DNA from: Brasenia schreberi
Taxonomy: Eukaryota > Streptophyta > Magnoliopsida > Nymphaeales > Cabombaceae
Reading direction: 5' to 3'
DNA length: 64,000 nt
NCBI GenBank assembly: GCA_036023115.1
Contig: JAYKKT010000041.1
Location: forward strand, 2,136,501 to 2,200,500
The notes under the pieces are model-generated. The model was not told the origin of the DNA. It ran no database searches and saw nothing but the letters and a program-made list of their open reading frames with translations. Below, piece after piece: positions 1 through 12,309 of this stretch; positions within the stretch are counted from its first letter, which is position 1, and each line of letters opens with the position of its first letter. Both the position numbers and the translations under genes were made by a program.

Positions 1-945
1 GTGTTTTTTAACATGACACAAAAAACAATAATTTATCAAGCAATTCATGTGTCTTTCCTTTCCATATTCTAATGCTAGCGATGAAACTTGTCCACTTAAC
101 TGCCAAGTAGCAAAATCAATGTGAAGATCCATTGAATGATTGAATCCACTTAAATTCATATATTATATGGAAAAGAACACTAATGATGAAGATCCGGTTG
201 CAACTAAATGATAAATATCATGATATTCAAAAACTATAAAAAATTGAAACGGTGATGTTTTATATACACCATTGACTTCATTATTTTTTGGGCATGAGTA
301 TAATATCATTTAGCATGATATGATTTATATATATAAGAGCTAGTCCACTCCCACACTCATTCATATTAAGATCTTCTTAAAGATCTCACACATTAGATCT
401 CTAAGATTAATGACTCAAATCTTTAAAGTAAAAAGCAAAATAGTACTAGGTGCATTTAATGCACGTGTAGAAAGTATCATAGTATCTTTTGATATTTTAA
501 ATTTAAATTTTAACAATTAATCTCAATGAACAAATGTTTAAGATATTTAAAAAACTTTGATCATAGATGTGGTGTGTAAATTTACCTCATTCTCCAACAT
601 CTATATATCTATCTATATATAAAATATCATCCACCTAAAATTCTTCAATTAGACTTAAAAGCACGTCGGCCTAATTGTAGCAGGTCACACATCCTTTCGC
701 ATCTTTATTTTTCTTTGTACGAAAGATGAAATCACTTGATGGATACAATTCACGGAATTTTAAGCCGGCAGCCGTTTGATGTTTGCTTCAAAGGGTAATG
801 TGACAGTGAAAGTTATTAGAACAGCCGATTATTCTCATAATTGTCACCCCCATACCCAAATCTCTATATGCACAGTCCTTTATTGTCTTTTTGAAAGTAC
901 CCCTACAACATTTGAAAATTATCACAATACCCTTTTACCTGATGA

Positions 946-957
946 ACTCTCTCTCTC

Positions 958-1002
<45 letters not shown>
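946..1002. repeat. (CT)n microsatellite
   Basis: Nearly pure CT dinucleotide run with one short interruption at its start. Frames crossing it give poly Ser-Leu and are not coding. Confidence 0.9.
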
Positions 1003-1006
<4 letters not shown>

Positions 1007-1474
1007 GGTTGTTTTCCATCATCCACATGCCTTACTCTACCATCCCGCATTTACAAGCTCTACTCTGCAACTTTGTTCTCCTCTTCCACGGGGAGACAAT
1101 GCACAAACAATGCATTGGATTCAATTCGAAAAGAAGAAAAAGAAAAAAATTTAGGTTAATATGTTTCCTCGCATGAAAACAAAATGATATGACACGAACA
1201 TGACCTAAAGTAAAGCAACAAGGATACAAGCTTGAAAGTCCAAACTTTTCTAGCTCCAAAGTAACAACAGCAACAACAACTAAGCCTTTTCCCATATCTC
1301 ACTCCAAAGTAAACACCAAAAAAATCTGATCGTGTTTGGATCCATCTCAAAATAAACTTTCGTAATGAACTATGATTTTTTTGTGAGTACAAATATCCTT
1401 GTGGATTTTCAACGAAAGAAAAGAAAAGATGCGAACTCATGTCACTTGCATATTTGTGTAGGTTGTTGTAAATT

Positions 1475-1476
<2 letters not shown>

Positions 1477-1545
<69 letters not shown>
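1477..1545. repeat. (TA)n microsatellite
   Basis: Pure TA run of about 35 units. Frames through it read poly Tyr-Ile, which is an artefact. Confidence 0.9.
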
Positions 1546-1548
<3 letters not shown>

Positions 1549-2641
1549 TTTAATTTCTCAACATGTGTTCGGTGGATATTGGATCTCAGTAAGAAGTTGA
1601 AGCCTTCCTGTGTGCAGTTATTTCATCAACTTGGACTGGGTCTGCTTTGTTGGACCCAGATAGAGACAAACCAGAGATCAAATAGGTATGGACCATTCCA
1701 TTGTCAGGCTCAGACCCATTAGTACCTGATAATTACAGGACACACAAAAGACATTAAACTGCAGTACTTGAACCAACAAACCGACCATACGCACATAACA
1801 GATCGGCTTGACAATTTTGAGCCAAGAACCGACTAAAACTAGAACTGATCAAACCAGACCGGAAACCGAATATGGAACCAGGGATCACTCAGTTTAGTTC
1901 CAATTCCACAATGGAAGGTTCCAGTTCCATAATTTCTAGTTGTTTTTTAAATTTCAAGATTTTAATGGCTTTCCACTTCCGGGTCATTTAGGACTCATAC
2001 CGAAACCAGAACTGGCTCGGTTTGGGTTCAGTTCCAATTCCTGATTCTAGAGAAACCGGAACTGGCCATGTCTAAAACAAAGCATATGAATATCATAGAC
2101 TCTGATACAACAATGTGGATCCAAACACCTAACCGATCCAGTTGTTGACCTATTTGGGAGGTTAGGCGGTGTGTCTAAGCATAACGGACCAGCGTCGATC
2201 AAGCATTGCCTCCAATGGTTTGCTGTTTGCTTCACGGAACTATTGGGTGGAACACACTTTAGGTTCCATCTCCATGGGCAAAGCAAAAGAAGAACTCAAC
2301 ACCCGAACAAAGAAAGGTTCAATAAAACCTGTGTCCTCATTTTCTTGTTAAAAGGAGTCCCACCTCATGTGGTGCAACTTTTTCCCCTGGTCCCGAAGAA
2401 ACTTGCTCCTTCACATGCAACAAATGTGGAACTCTTGGTTTCATGAAAATCTGCAGCCCAATTCTAAGAGTTCTAGGATTCTTAGTTCCGAGATTTCCAA
2501 ACATGCCTTTTGGGGTTCATCCGATCCATTTTTTGTTTGGACATTTTTTGGGGTAATTCAACTTAAACTCTAAAGATATTGTTAGGCTTAGCCTATTCCG
2601 TGTAAATCAAGACAGTTGGCTCCGAACCAGGGGTTCTGGAT

Positions 2642-2820
2642 CAGAGGCGGATCTAAAAACTCTTTTGGGGTGGGGTGAATAGCCCCATGAATGGTTTTGG
2701 GCGGGGCGAACTATGTATTACATCCCATGGATATCACCGTTGGCTATAGATTTTAGGTTGATTTTCAAAATTTTGGGTGGAGTGAATGCCCCGCCTAGGC
2801 TCAATGTAGATCCACCATTG
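2642..2820. mobile_element. 179-bp hAT-type MITE
   Basis: The element begins CAGAGGCGGATCTA and ends with the complement of CAATGGTGGATCTA, so the terminal inverted repeats match at 11 of 14 positions. It is flanked by TTCTGGAT (2634-2641) and TTCTGGAC (2821-2828), a 7/8 match to an 8-bp target duplication as expected of hAT elements. The interior has no ORF of note, so it is non-autonomous. A diverged second copy lies at about 6814-6980. It sits inside a GGTTC-rich repeat. Confidence 0.75.
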
Positions 2821-3374
2821 TTCTGGACTGAAACCCAAAACCAAATCAGCCTTCTTCTGGGTCTGAGTCTGCTTCTGGTTTCACTGGTTTTGGGATGGGT
2901 TTTCCAGGCTGATTCAGTTTGGTTCTAATTTCAGTTGAAATGTCATGAAACAAAAGGTGGAATCTTAAAGCTAAACGGACTTGGAACCTTTGATTCAAGA
3001 CCGCAGGTACCAATTCTGGTTTCAGTTCCAGTTTGGTTTCTATGCTACGTGGATCTGGAACTGAACTGCAGGGCCCCCAGTTCGGGTTACTCCCAGCTGA
3101 TTCCAGGAGCTGCCCCGCCTCGCCTCTCTGTAGATCTGCGACTGGTTGGCTCACAAGCTGCAGCTCATTAATTTGATATCCAGGGCGCGAATCTGGCTGC
3201 ATACTCCTCATACCTAACAGTCAAATATGCATGCAATGAAGTGGAAAGGAAGATGCAGAGGCCTTTAATGGAACGGCAGGTGAGAAGACGGCGACTCCAC
3301 CGGAGCCATAACGCGAAAGTTGTGTCCCATGCACACCAACTTATACCATGCAAACAAAAGATCAAATATCAATG

Positions 3375-3503
3375 CACCCAGAGCGTTAGCTTAACAGCAG
3401 TGCTCCTTAGCGTTGATGCTGCTGGTGGGGAGTTCGACTCTCAGGGGAGGCGGGGATGTAAAAGTGTGTGTGTTAGGCTTCGGCCTCTTCTTGTAACGAA
3501 AGA
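3375..3503 (+). mobile_element. tRNA-derived SINE with 19-bp target duplication
   Basis: A 129-bp unit with a Pol III A-box-like stretch (GTTAGCTTAAC) and a B-box-like stretch (GAGTTCGACTCTC) about 40 bases later, ending in a pyrimidine-rich tail and TTGTAACGAAAG. It is flanked by perfect 19-bp direct repeats AAAAGATCAAATATCAATG at 3356-3374 and 3504-3522. The tRNA-like head, lack of coding capacity and long target duplication identify a SINE. Relatives occur at 7286, 22326, 33895 (plus) and 14090, 19235, 19800, 23640 and 23871 (minus). Confidence 0.85.
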
Positions 3504-3522
3504 AAAAGATCAAATATCAATG

Positions 3523-5327
3523 AAAATTTATGTAGATTAATTGGTTTTTGGCTTAGTGATCTCTGCCCAACCCATCGAGTACTCAATCTGCGCACCCGGT
3601 TCGAGTACCCAATCTGCGCACCCGGTTAGCGTGGATCGACAGCCCTCGTCACAAAGGGTCAGGGTGGAATTCATTTCATCTGTTATATGCGATGCTTAAG
3701 AGTCGTGTTTAAAGGCAAACCTGTTTCAACCTGACTTGGGGCACTTGTAGATCACAAGAAATAATCTTTTTATGAAAATAAATATTTCTACATAATCCTA
3801 ACCTTGAATTCCTTTATTATGAATTGAAATTAAATGTATGTGTGTGTGTGTGAACTAATGGAGGAAGTAGACATGTTTAGTTCTAGTTTCAGTCTAGAAC
3901 CTTTATTTTTATTAAAGGTTTTTAACTTTTAAAAAAATAAAAATACCATAATGGCGGGTTCCGGTTTGGTTCTGGTTTTATAAGAGGCGAAAATGGAACT
4001 GAATCAGGTGGTTCTCAGTTTCAATTTCACCGGTTCTTGATTCAACCGATTCTTGGCTCGATTAGAACCATCAGGCCGGTTAAGAACCGATTATGTCTGA
4101 GAGGGAGTGCCTGTATTAATTGTGGTAAACAAAAAATAGACATGTGAATGTCCAAGAATAGTAGCACTCATTTTCATGGTAAAAACTAGGGAGAAAAATC
4201 ATGGACCAAGTCCGATAAAAATCCTCCACTAATTAAACAACGGTAAAACAATTGGCATCACCAAAAAAATATCAAATAGCATATAAAAATATCGAGATAT
4301 TGTCATTAACGAAAGAACAATAAATAGATATGTCCAAATCAAATGTGTCCACAATAGTCCCCATCAATGAGAATATATGTTTCTCGATCTGTTAGGTGTT
4401 GAACTGTTTGACCATAACAAGGTATTTGATAACGTGGATGGCGTACAAATATTAAGCTTAATTCTAGCACCCTACTTTTAAGAATGATACATCATTTGAT
4501 CTTGTAATCATTACAAAAGTGAAGTCGTACAATCTTGCTTTACTTTTCACTATGAGTCAAAACACTCATTTGATTATATTGAAAATTGGGCTTACAACTC
4601 TAGTTTCGTCGGTCCAAACTTCTAATCAAACGTTTATGATTGTTCCCAACACAATTTCTTTCTCCAATCTTCTAAGACACCGCCCGACAAATCTAATAAC
4701 ACAAATTAACACTTAAAGTCATAACAAACAGTCTTGAAATCACTCAGAAAGGACTCCGGATTCCTTTGTCTTGATATGCATGATAGACAAGTAATACATG
4801 ATTATGAAAAGCTTCCTTAAGTAGGCTTATGTGATTACTTTATGTGCTTAATTAACGATACATATTTTAAAAAAGCCTAACTCGCAGGCATATGTCGTTA
4901 TTCGCCCTATCATATGTTGTTAGTCTAAAATATCCTTATTTTAAAATATTATTTTAATTATTGAATTCCGATTTACAACCTTTTCGCACGGAATGTTCGC
5001 TGACGGTCTTTGTTTTTTTGGAAGGCTAGTGGTGTTGGGCAGACCCCTAGTAGTTATATTCCTAAAAAAAATATGTACAATTTATACAACTGTTGAGTAC
5101 TATTAAGGAAGATGATCTTAATTCTAAAGATTTTTTATTCTAACTTAACTAATTTTTCAAGTACATGAATTGAAAAAAATTAGTCATGCATTTTTCACAT
5201 GCAAAGTTGTCCTGCTACAGGCACATGCTTTTGTTTTCTTTCAGTCACTTTGATTTGATGGCTTACACCAACGGATGTTATAGTGCCACCTCTCCTTTTA
5301 CTCTTTTACTCAATCTGTGGGAGGAAT
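3523..5327. other. Intergenic, no gene seen
   Basis: AT-rich sequence with a GGTTC/GAACC-rich repeat at about 3880-4100. The only longer frame (4519-4716) has no domain and no splice support. Nothing else recognised. Confidence 0.5.
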
Positions 5328-5456
5328 AATCAATGCACCCATATGCATCCGTACCCACACGCACTCGTCTTTTACCCTATATATATATAAATAAATAAGA
5401 GAGAGGAGAAAGGGTCAATCCACCATCTGCATCCGTACCCACATGCACTCGTCTTC

Positions 5457-5499
<43 letters not shown>

Positions 5500-5706
5500 A
5501 GAGAGGAGAAAGGATCAATCCACCATCTGCATCCGTACCCACATGCACTCGTCTTTTACCGTTGTTCACGTATATATATATATATATATATATAAGAGAG
5601 AAGGGAAAGGATCAATTCACCGTCTGCATCCGTACCCACATGCACTCGTCTTTTACCGTTGTTCACGTATATATATATATATATATATAAAAGAAAGGGA
5701 AAAGGA
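5328..5706. repeat. Four-unit minisatellite with embedded (TA)n
   Basis: Four head-to-tail units of about 84-100 bases. Each has the core GCATCCGTACCCACATGCAC, then CTCGTCTTTTACC, then a variable (TA)n and a purine stretch AGAGAGGAGAAAGG. The last two units also share GTTGTTCACG before the TA run. Length differences between units come mostly from the TA run. Confidence 0.85.
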
Positions 5707-6032
5707 TTAGTTCATGTATACACGTATTCATGCTTAAAAATACTTAAAGATATTAACTGTTTGATTAGTGAAATCGACCGTTGAGATCCTTAAAAGTACC
5801 AGGTATAATACAAATATCTTGAAAAAATACTAACTTTCCTTTTCACTTTCAAATTTTAATCATCAATCTTTAAGATTGACGGTTGAAATATTAGAGCTTT
5901 TTTCAGCATTTATGAGTATGTATTAATTTCTCATGTGTATTATGGTGGCACATACTGCATTTACCGAAAAATTCAAATAACAATGTAGAGAAGAAAATAT
6001 GTGGTGTTTTCTCCAACCATTTTCTCTCTCTC

Positions 6033-6036
<4 letters not shown>

Positions 6037-6066
<30 letters not shown>

Positions 6067-6298
6067 GAAGATACTTTGGTATATGGTAGTATATTTAAGT
6101 GTTAATATATCCAAACAAATCTCAATCATTGTTAGTTCTTGAATGATTTAAATTTGAATTCAAAAATTGAAAAGAGTGTATGTGAATAAGTATACCTTCT
6201 TTTGAATTCAAAGTTTAACCATTTATCACCAAAAAAAATGGTTGAATTGTGTTTGGATATGTTAGGACTTAAGTGCATATACCAACTTATATATAAGA
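6037..6298. mobile_element. MITE with long inverted repeats
   Basis: The left arm (about 6075-6120, GGTATATGG ... TTAAGTGTTAATATATCC) reappears as its reverse complement in the right arm (about 6252-6285). A (TA)n(GA)n microsatellite marks the left end. There is no coding capacity. It matches the clearer copy at 20944-21236. Confidence 0.55.
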
Positions 6299-6813
6299 TT
6301 ATTGTGGTTTAATGTTGTGTGCATCAAAAAAGTATATAACACAATGTATCTTGGAGTGCCAACTCGAGTTATTTTGAAACATAAAGTTGGTGTAATATCA
6401 GTAGAAAGCAACAAGAGAGAAAGAATTTAAGGTTGTGGGAAATTCGGAATGCAACTAAATAAAGCTTTTGCTAAAAAGTATGATAATCAATATGATTAAC
6501 TTTATAAAAGAGGAAGAGGAATCCCCAAGAAAGATTGAATGAGAACAAATGAATAAAACATAATCTAGCTATTTGAAATTACATAATAATATGAAAACAT
6601 GTCGGAAATTATGACAACTAAGAAATTATATTGGCAATCCTACCTATTAATGTGGGAGAAGGCTTGGTTTCCGTTGTTGCTTGTGCGCGCGCTAGAGTGA
6701 GTTCATACTTAAAAGGATTAATATTCATTTAAAGGGCATATTTTTGTGAAGTGTACCCCGTGTATCGCAATGGACCTTGTCTAATTTGGCTCGAGGAGGG
6801 TTGGCTCATTATA

Positions 6814-6980
6814 GAGGGAAACTCTTTTTGGGTGGGGCAAATAGTCCCTTGAACGATTTCGGGTGCGACGAACTATGTATTATAGCCCATGGATCCCACC
6901 ATGAGCTATTGGCTTTAAGTTGATTTTTCAAATTTTAGATAGGGCAAATTCTCCATCTCCGCTCAATGTAGATCTACCAT
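6814..6980. mobile_element. Diverged copy of the 179-bp hAT MITE
   Basis: It shares the interior (GGGTGGGGCAAATAG, GAACTATGTATTA, AGCCCATGGATC) and the right terminus CTCAATGTAGATCTACCATTG with the element at 2642-2820. The left terminus is eroded and no target duplication is visible. Confidence 0.65.
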
Positions 6981-7285
6981 TGGATAAAGCTCTCCCAACG
7001 GTTTTCTCCATTCACAAGACTCGAACTCGAGACCTTTTTAACGGGAGCAAGTGGCAAATAACTTGAACCAACCAAGTGTTGTTATTCATTTGGACATTTT
7101 GTTATTGTGGTTCAATCTCAAATCCATTATTGTACAGATGGTTGTGAAAAGCTTGATCAATAGTTTAATTGGAGAGCTTTTCAGGTATTGTATATTGGGC
7201 TTCACTCAATAATTTGGTTGCTGGTAAGAATCAAATATTTATGCGATCATAGTTATTGAGTTAAGGTTTACTAAATAGTACATTT

Positions 7286-7413
7286 AATTCACCGAGAACG
7301 TTAGCTCAACGGCAGGGCACTCTAGCGCTGTTGCTGCTGGTGGGGAGTTCTATTCCTGGAGGGTACATGTGTGGGTATGTGTTAGGCTTCTGCCTCCTCT
7401 TGTAACAAAAAGA
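7286..7413 (+). mobile_element. tRNA-derived SINE with 13-bp target duplication
   Basis: Same family as 3375-3503: the A-box region GTTAGCTCAACGG, then GGGGAGTTC, then TGTTAGGCTTCTGCCTCCTC and a TTGTAACAAAAAG tail. It is flanked by perfect AAATAGTACATTT at 7273-7285 and 7414-7426. Confidence 0.8.
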
Positions 7414-7426
7414 AAATAGTACATTT

Positions 7427-8332
7427 CATATTTACTGCATATTTCTTGCTTCATTCACTGCCTAGGGCCAGGTAAAGAAGAAGATTCCACACATGCTGCT
7501 CGTGTTCGGGTCGTTTCGTATACGAGGTAGCTCGTGTTCCTGTGTTTACGAACAACTTAAATTCAAACCACTTGTCCACAAGCCGTTCATATGATACAAG
7601 TTAGAACATCACAAGCTGAGTCTCAACTCATTTGTGCTCGTCTAGACTTGCATTTATGTTTGTTAGAGATGATCATGTTCAAAACAATGTATTTTCTTGT
7701 GTAAATAATCTACTTTACTAGCCATTACGAATCGTACGTAGTAGCAAGCTTTGTGAGTCATGCTGAGCTGCACACACACTATTCATACTCGGTTTGATTC
7801 ATTTTGCGAACGCGATATGAACAAGCTGGGGGCAAGCTGAACCAAGCCAATCTACAAGCAGCTTTGTTGATACTCCAGCTCTGCTCCTAGGTATCCCTTG
7901 AAAATATATATGTATATATACATACATACTTACATACATTATGAGTCCAGTTGAACCAAACACACACTATTCATTCTCAGCTTGGTTCATTTCGTGAACC
8001 CGATATGAACAAGTTGGGGACAAGCTAAACCAAGCCAATCTACGAGCAACTCTTCGATGCTCCAACACTACTATCTAGGTTATATATATAAAAAGAGTGT
8101 GTGTGTGTCTTAGCTGCATAATACCTTTTAATGCATAATCTTACATAAATATCTCCATCATTCAATTTTTAAGATTGATGGTAGATATTTGAATCACTTT
8201 GCATTTAATCTATATGGTACATTAAATGTAAAGTATAGGAGCACGTTTGATTCATATTTCTACTATATATTAAATGTAAAGTATAAGATGTTTGTCCAAG
8301 ATTGCGTATCAAACAAGATTATACAACTAAAA

Positions 8333-8390
<58 letters not shown>

Positions 8391-9780
8391 ATCATGACAT
8401 ATAGGTGAACCACTTATATATGATATTTCCAGAAGACAACGAAATGATATGACAGCCTTGATCATAAGAATATATAATTGTAAAGTTTTTCATTAAAGAA
8501 TTATTTTGAAGAAGGTTTTCTTGGTGGGGGGAAATGTTTCTCGGATACAGCCCATCTTTCTCCATCAATGTGTGTTGATGAAAGGCAGCCGAGCTCCTTG
8601 TGCGGTACATAACACAAGATGCAAATCACTGGAACTTCATTTTCATGAAATTTATAGACATTATTGAAACATGAAGCAGTTTTTCACTAGTAATTTTTTG
8701 TGTTTTTCATAGCAGATGAGGATAAGGGAACAATTTTTACCATTCGAACCAGAACCAAACCGGGCTAGAAACTAGCTGAAACCAAAACTGGCCAGCGAGC
8801 CAGCGGTTTTTTTTGTTCTTTCAATCAAAACTAGCTGAAACCTGGTTTGATTACGGTTCATGGTTACGAGCAAAGCAGAACCTATGGTTTTGAACGTGAC
8901 CCTAGAGTCATGTTAGCAACATCTTACTGTGTGAAAAGACTGAATTTGGCTTTTAATAATGTCGGCCATGATTTTGTTTCGATGATGACGATTAACATAA
9001 ATATGACCGATGTTAAGGACAAATTATATTTCTAAGATGTGGATCCTTGTGAAGGAGGCTTTTTCCACCTTATGGTCAAGCTTCTTTTCTCATTCTATTG
9101 GATTTACATGCCTATTGTGAAACAGGATTTTGAAGCACCAATCACGAAAAATGGTTTGCAGAAATTACGTGGTTTTTGTTAGACATGCCTACTCCATGAT
9201 AAGACAATGAAGAAAATTTTCTCTATGAAAAAGAGAAACATACAATCACAATGATTTTACACAACCTCTCAAACACTAACCCCTATGTACTTCGCTAAGT
9301 ATCCAATTCAAATCATAACAGGAGCTTTATTAATCAAACCCCGATTCATAATTCAAGCTAGATTAATACGATAAGTTATTGCTGGTGCATACTGATGTCC
9401 GACCATTAATTTTGTGTTTTACGAGTTTTTTATTCTTAATTTTTTAAAGTTACATTAATATCACCGAAAAACATTGAATGAGTAAATGAGCATCTAAGAG
9501 ATGGACAAGATCTGATTTTCCCAATTATCAAAATGTGCACATCTTATATATATATGTGGCTTAATCGTATTCATTTTGAACGTCCCATGATGGACAGAAG
9601 CACTCGTCTTGCTGAATTATTGGTGGTCTCAGTTTTATAGTTTTTCTTACAGAACTTTCTATTTATATTATTGATTGTCAGTCCTGTCATTTAAGAACCT
9701 GAAAGCGAGGGTGGCCAATAACGTAGAATCTTTGAAAGTTGGGGACCTTTTGTGCGCTTCACCTTGCAGTCAGCAGCGTG
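7427..9780. other. Intergenic upstream of the MYB gene
   Basis: No coding gene seen. It contains a ~100-bp sequence present twice (about 7770-7880 and 7955-8065, sharing GATATGAACAAG), a (CT)n(AT)n microsatellite at 8337-8392, and GGTTC-type repeat at 8740-8850. Promoter elements of the MYB gene beyond a possible TATA box cannot be named from sequence alone. Confidence 0.5.
8337..8392. repeat. (CT)n(AT)n compound microsatellite
   Basis: A CT run followed directly by a short AT run, the reverse-complement form of the (TA)n(GA)n compound found elsewhere in the window. Confidence 0.85.
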
Positions 9781-9789
9781 AAACTGAGT

Positions 9790-9796
9790 TATATAG
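9790..9796 (+). promoter_or_regulatory. Possible TATA box of the MYB gene
   Basis: TATATAG lies 130 bases upstream of the MYB start codon in otherwise mixed sequence. Position and motif fit a plant TATA box with a leader of about 100 nt. Many TA-rich sites exist here, so this is tentative. Confidence 0.35.
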
Positions 9797-9925
9797 AGAG
9801 GTTTCACCCCTCTTCCATTTCATGTGTGCTCGCCCATAGAGGAAAGGAAGGGGTACTCTGTGTGTAGGACGCACACACACACACACACCCCAACGGAGAG
9901 GAAGAGGTGCGGTGCCCTTAAGACA

Positions 9926-11155
9926 ATGGGTAGAAGCCCTTGCTGCTCGGAGGACGGGCTCAACAGAGGGGCTTGGACCGCTCAGGAAGACCAAATCCTC
10001 ACTGATTACGTAAACTCTCATGGCATAGGAAGATGGAGAATTCTTCCCAGGAAAGCAGGTGAGTGAACTCTCATTACAACCATAACGCACGCACGCACAC
10101 AGAGAGAGAGGGGGGCGTAATGTAAGTGGGAGGGTGGCCTAGATGTCACAATGCAAGTGGTGAAACGATCGAGCAGAAACCTCTAAGTTAGTATCCTTTT
10201 TCTCGAAGGACCTACTGACTCCACCTGCTTAAGCACCACATACACAGAGGAAAGGAAGTAATAGATCTAAGCCAACAATGAAAATACAAGTCTCAATGAT
10301 TTTGGGACCTTGTATGGGCTTTAAACCGTTGGAATATGTTTTTCTAAAAGTCCTCTTCAAAACATTCGAGTATCGATGGAGTTCAAGTTCATCGTAGTGG
10401 CCAATGATCCAAATGGTATTTTAGGTTCACAAAGCACTTATTTTTCTATATAGATTAGCGAATTTAAGAAATTTTCATATTTTATGACTTCTTTTTAAGT
10501 CCGCCGTCTCATAACAAAGGTGCATGGCCGTTTGACCCTCTTAACAAAAGATATAGCCTATAGTTGAATTCATGACCATCACATATTGTTGGCCATTCCT
10601 AAGGATAAGTATAATAATAATCGTTGCAAGACAGTCACGCTTCATCCTTATGTCGCGCATTAAGAGTTTTGAGTGCAAGAAAGAGGAAATTAATGGTGGT
10701 GATTTAACAAACAATTTTTTAGGGCTCAAGCGTTGTGGGAAAAGCTGTAGATTACGATGGTTGAATTATCTGAGACCAGATATCAAGAGAGGAAATATAT
10801 CAGATGAAGAGGAAGAGCTCATCATCCGAATGCACAAGCTCCTTGGAAACAGGTGTTCCATCTTTTCTTTCTGCATATTTAGGAAGACAATGAATTCGAG
10901 TTCTAGCCAAAACTTGATTCTCTCTCTCTCAAGTGAATAACAGTGTCATATAATATATAATTAATCTCTTTCTATAAATTTTGTTGATGTTTTATAGTTT
11001 GAAAGCATACTATTGTCCAGCAAATCATTTCATCTCCTTTTATTCAAATGCATTGCGATCACGCAGATTACAGTGCAGAACGGCAATGCTTTCTACCTTT
11101 ACACCCTTAGCTGGACTCAACTTCTCATAAAGCCCCTCATTTTATCAATGTGCTA

Positions 11156-11226
<71 letters not shown>

Positions 11227-12309
11227 TCTGAATGGCGCTAAATCGCATCATCCATACATTAGGACGAATCGTGACCGTTGACACATAAAAACCATGTTCT
11301 CTCTCTTCGAACGCCATCTTCTCCTCTTTTCTGTGAATGTCATCGCCCTCTTCTTCTCTCTTTTTGAATCCTGGTGGAAGAAAATCATAGGAACACGAAT
11401 CACGACAGAAGACCTCAATGAAGAGAGATGGAAGACGTTAGAAGAAACAGGAAAGGAGAGCGAGGGGTTAGTAGAAAGAGTGGAGGAGGGCATTTGAAGA
11501 GAGACAGCGAATAGAACACGAATCACGATTCATCTTGTGCCATTCAGTTAAATATATATATATATGAGAGAGAGGGAGAAGATTATATAGCAATCATAAA
11601 TTTTGCCACATATTGAATTGATGGCACAAAATGTTTATGACCTTCAATTAATTTGCTTTGGGGAGTTGGTTGGTGCAGATGGTCTCTGATAGCGGGGAGG
11701 CTGCCAGGGCGAACAGACAATGAAATAAAGAACTATTGGAACACCAGCCTGGTCAAGAAGCTACAACAAAACCAGTCTCCCTCCACTACTTCTAAAAAGC
11801 GCTCTTCCCCCAAGAAGGCCAAGAATCCGGCCCGAAAGCGGCGAGCTGATGGCAAGTCGCCGGCGATTCGAGCAACAGCCATGAGGTGCATGGATGCCAT
11901 GAATCCACCTCCCGACGAGCCGGTAGACGACACATCCATGGCGTCGGCGGGTCAAAAGGAAGAAGAAGCCAGAGAGATTACACAAGAAGCTGTAGTTCGA
12001 CAAGATCAAAGTTTCCAGAATGGATTCTTGGACGATGTCAATGGTGGTGACTTACCAGATCTTCGGGACTCCGAATTACAGAGTTTGCATGGGAAATTGA
12101 TGACGAAGGAAGTAGAGAACAATAACGAAAATAATGACATTTATAATGTTGATAATGATAATTGGGAATTCGAGGAAACAAGCTACCTGTTCAACCAAAC
12201 CATGCTGGAGGAGTTGATGGACGATGCTTGCCTTCGACCTGCAGAAGGCTTAGATACGGAGATGGAACCGTTCTGTGTCTTCATCGATTCGGACATAGGA
12301 TGGTTGTGA
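9926..12309 (+). CDS. R2R3-MYB transcription factor, TT2-like (subgroup 5)
   Basis: Three exons with GT-AG junctions: 9926-10058, 10723-10852 and 11679-12309, giving 297 residues. The 130-base second exon and both junction phases are those typical of R2R3-MYB genes. R2 has tryptophans at 17, 37 and 57; R3 has Ile70, Trp89 and Trp108. Within R3, residues 76-95 match the [DE]Lx2[RK]x3Lx6Lx3R signature exactly (Glu76, Leu77, Arg80, Leu84, Leu91, Arg95), so it should bind R-like bHLH partners in an MBW complex. Residues 149-158 ([10 protein letters not shown]) resemble the subgroup 5 motif (consensus near VIRTKAxRC) of proanthocyanidin/anthocyanin regulators such as TT2. The C terminus is acidic, as expected for activation. 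It acts in the nucleus, probably on flavonoid structural genes. MYB family membership is near certain; the TT2-type assignment is strong but its exact target branch is inferred. The start is the ATG opening the canonical MGRSPCC leader. Confidence 0.93.
10853..11678 (+). other. MYB intron 2 with microsatellite and MITE-like insert
   Basis: An 826-base intron with a GT donor and AG acceptor. It contains (TA)n(GA)n at about 11157-11224. A block at 11228-11549 is bounded by CTGAATGGC and its complement GCCATTCAG. The block has one short open frame without recognisable domains. A non-autonomous DNA transposon is possible, but no target duplication is evident. Confidence 0.5.

Larger units (their letters stand above)
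1..3355. other. Intergenic, repeat-rich, no gene seen
   Basis: AT-rich DNA. Open frames here are short and carry no recognisable domain; those over the (CT)n and (TA)n runs are low-complexity. Around 1266-1300 there is an antisense match to the 3' tail of the RTE LINEs seen elsewhere in the window (the AAGCCTTTTCCCATA core). 1745-2080 and 2830-3060 are rich in degenerate GGTTC/GAACC units, a dispersed repeat seen again near 3.9, 8.75, 13.0, 13.9-14.3, 19.3-20.0, 21.4 and 34.8 kb. Confidence 0.6.

Noticed and set aside
776..1159. 127-codon ORF with poly Ser-Leu
   Set aside because: It is created by the (CT)n microsatellite; no domain, no splice context.
1365..1722. ORFs reading poly Tyr-Ile at 1365-1553 and 1474-1722, and similar ones at 22298-22707
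   Set aside because: They are translations of (TA)n microsatellites and have no conserved sequence outside the repeat.
3375..3503. Possible functional tRNA gene
   Set aside because: A- and B-box-like elements exist, but no cloverleaf can be completed, and the long target duplication and family copies show it is a SINE.
5328..5706. CRISPR-like regularly spaced repeats
   Set aside because: Units are directly adjacent with TA-run length variation, no unique spacers, and this is plant nuclear DNA.
11294..11497. 67-codon ORF inside MYB intron 2
   Set aside because: No recognisable domain, lies in a MITE-like insert, and the intron is clearly removed to give the conserved R3 repeat.
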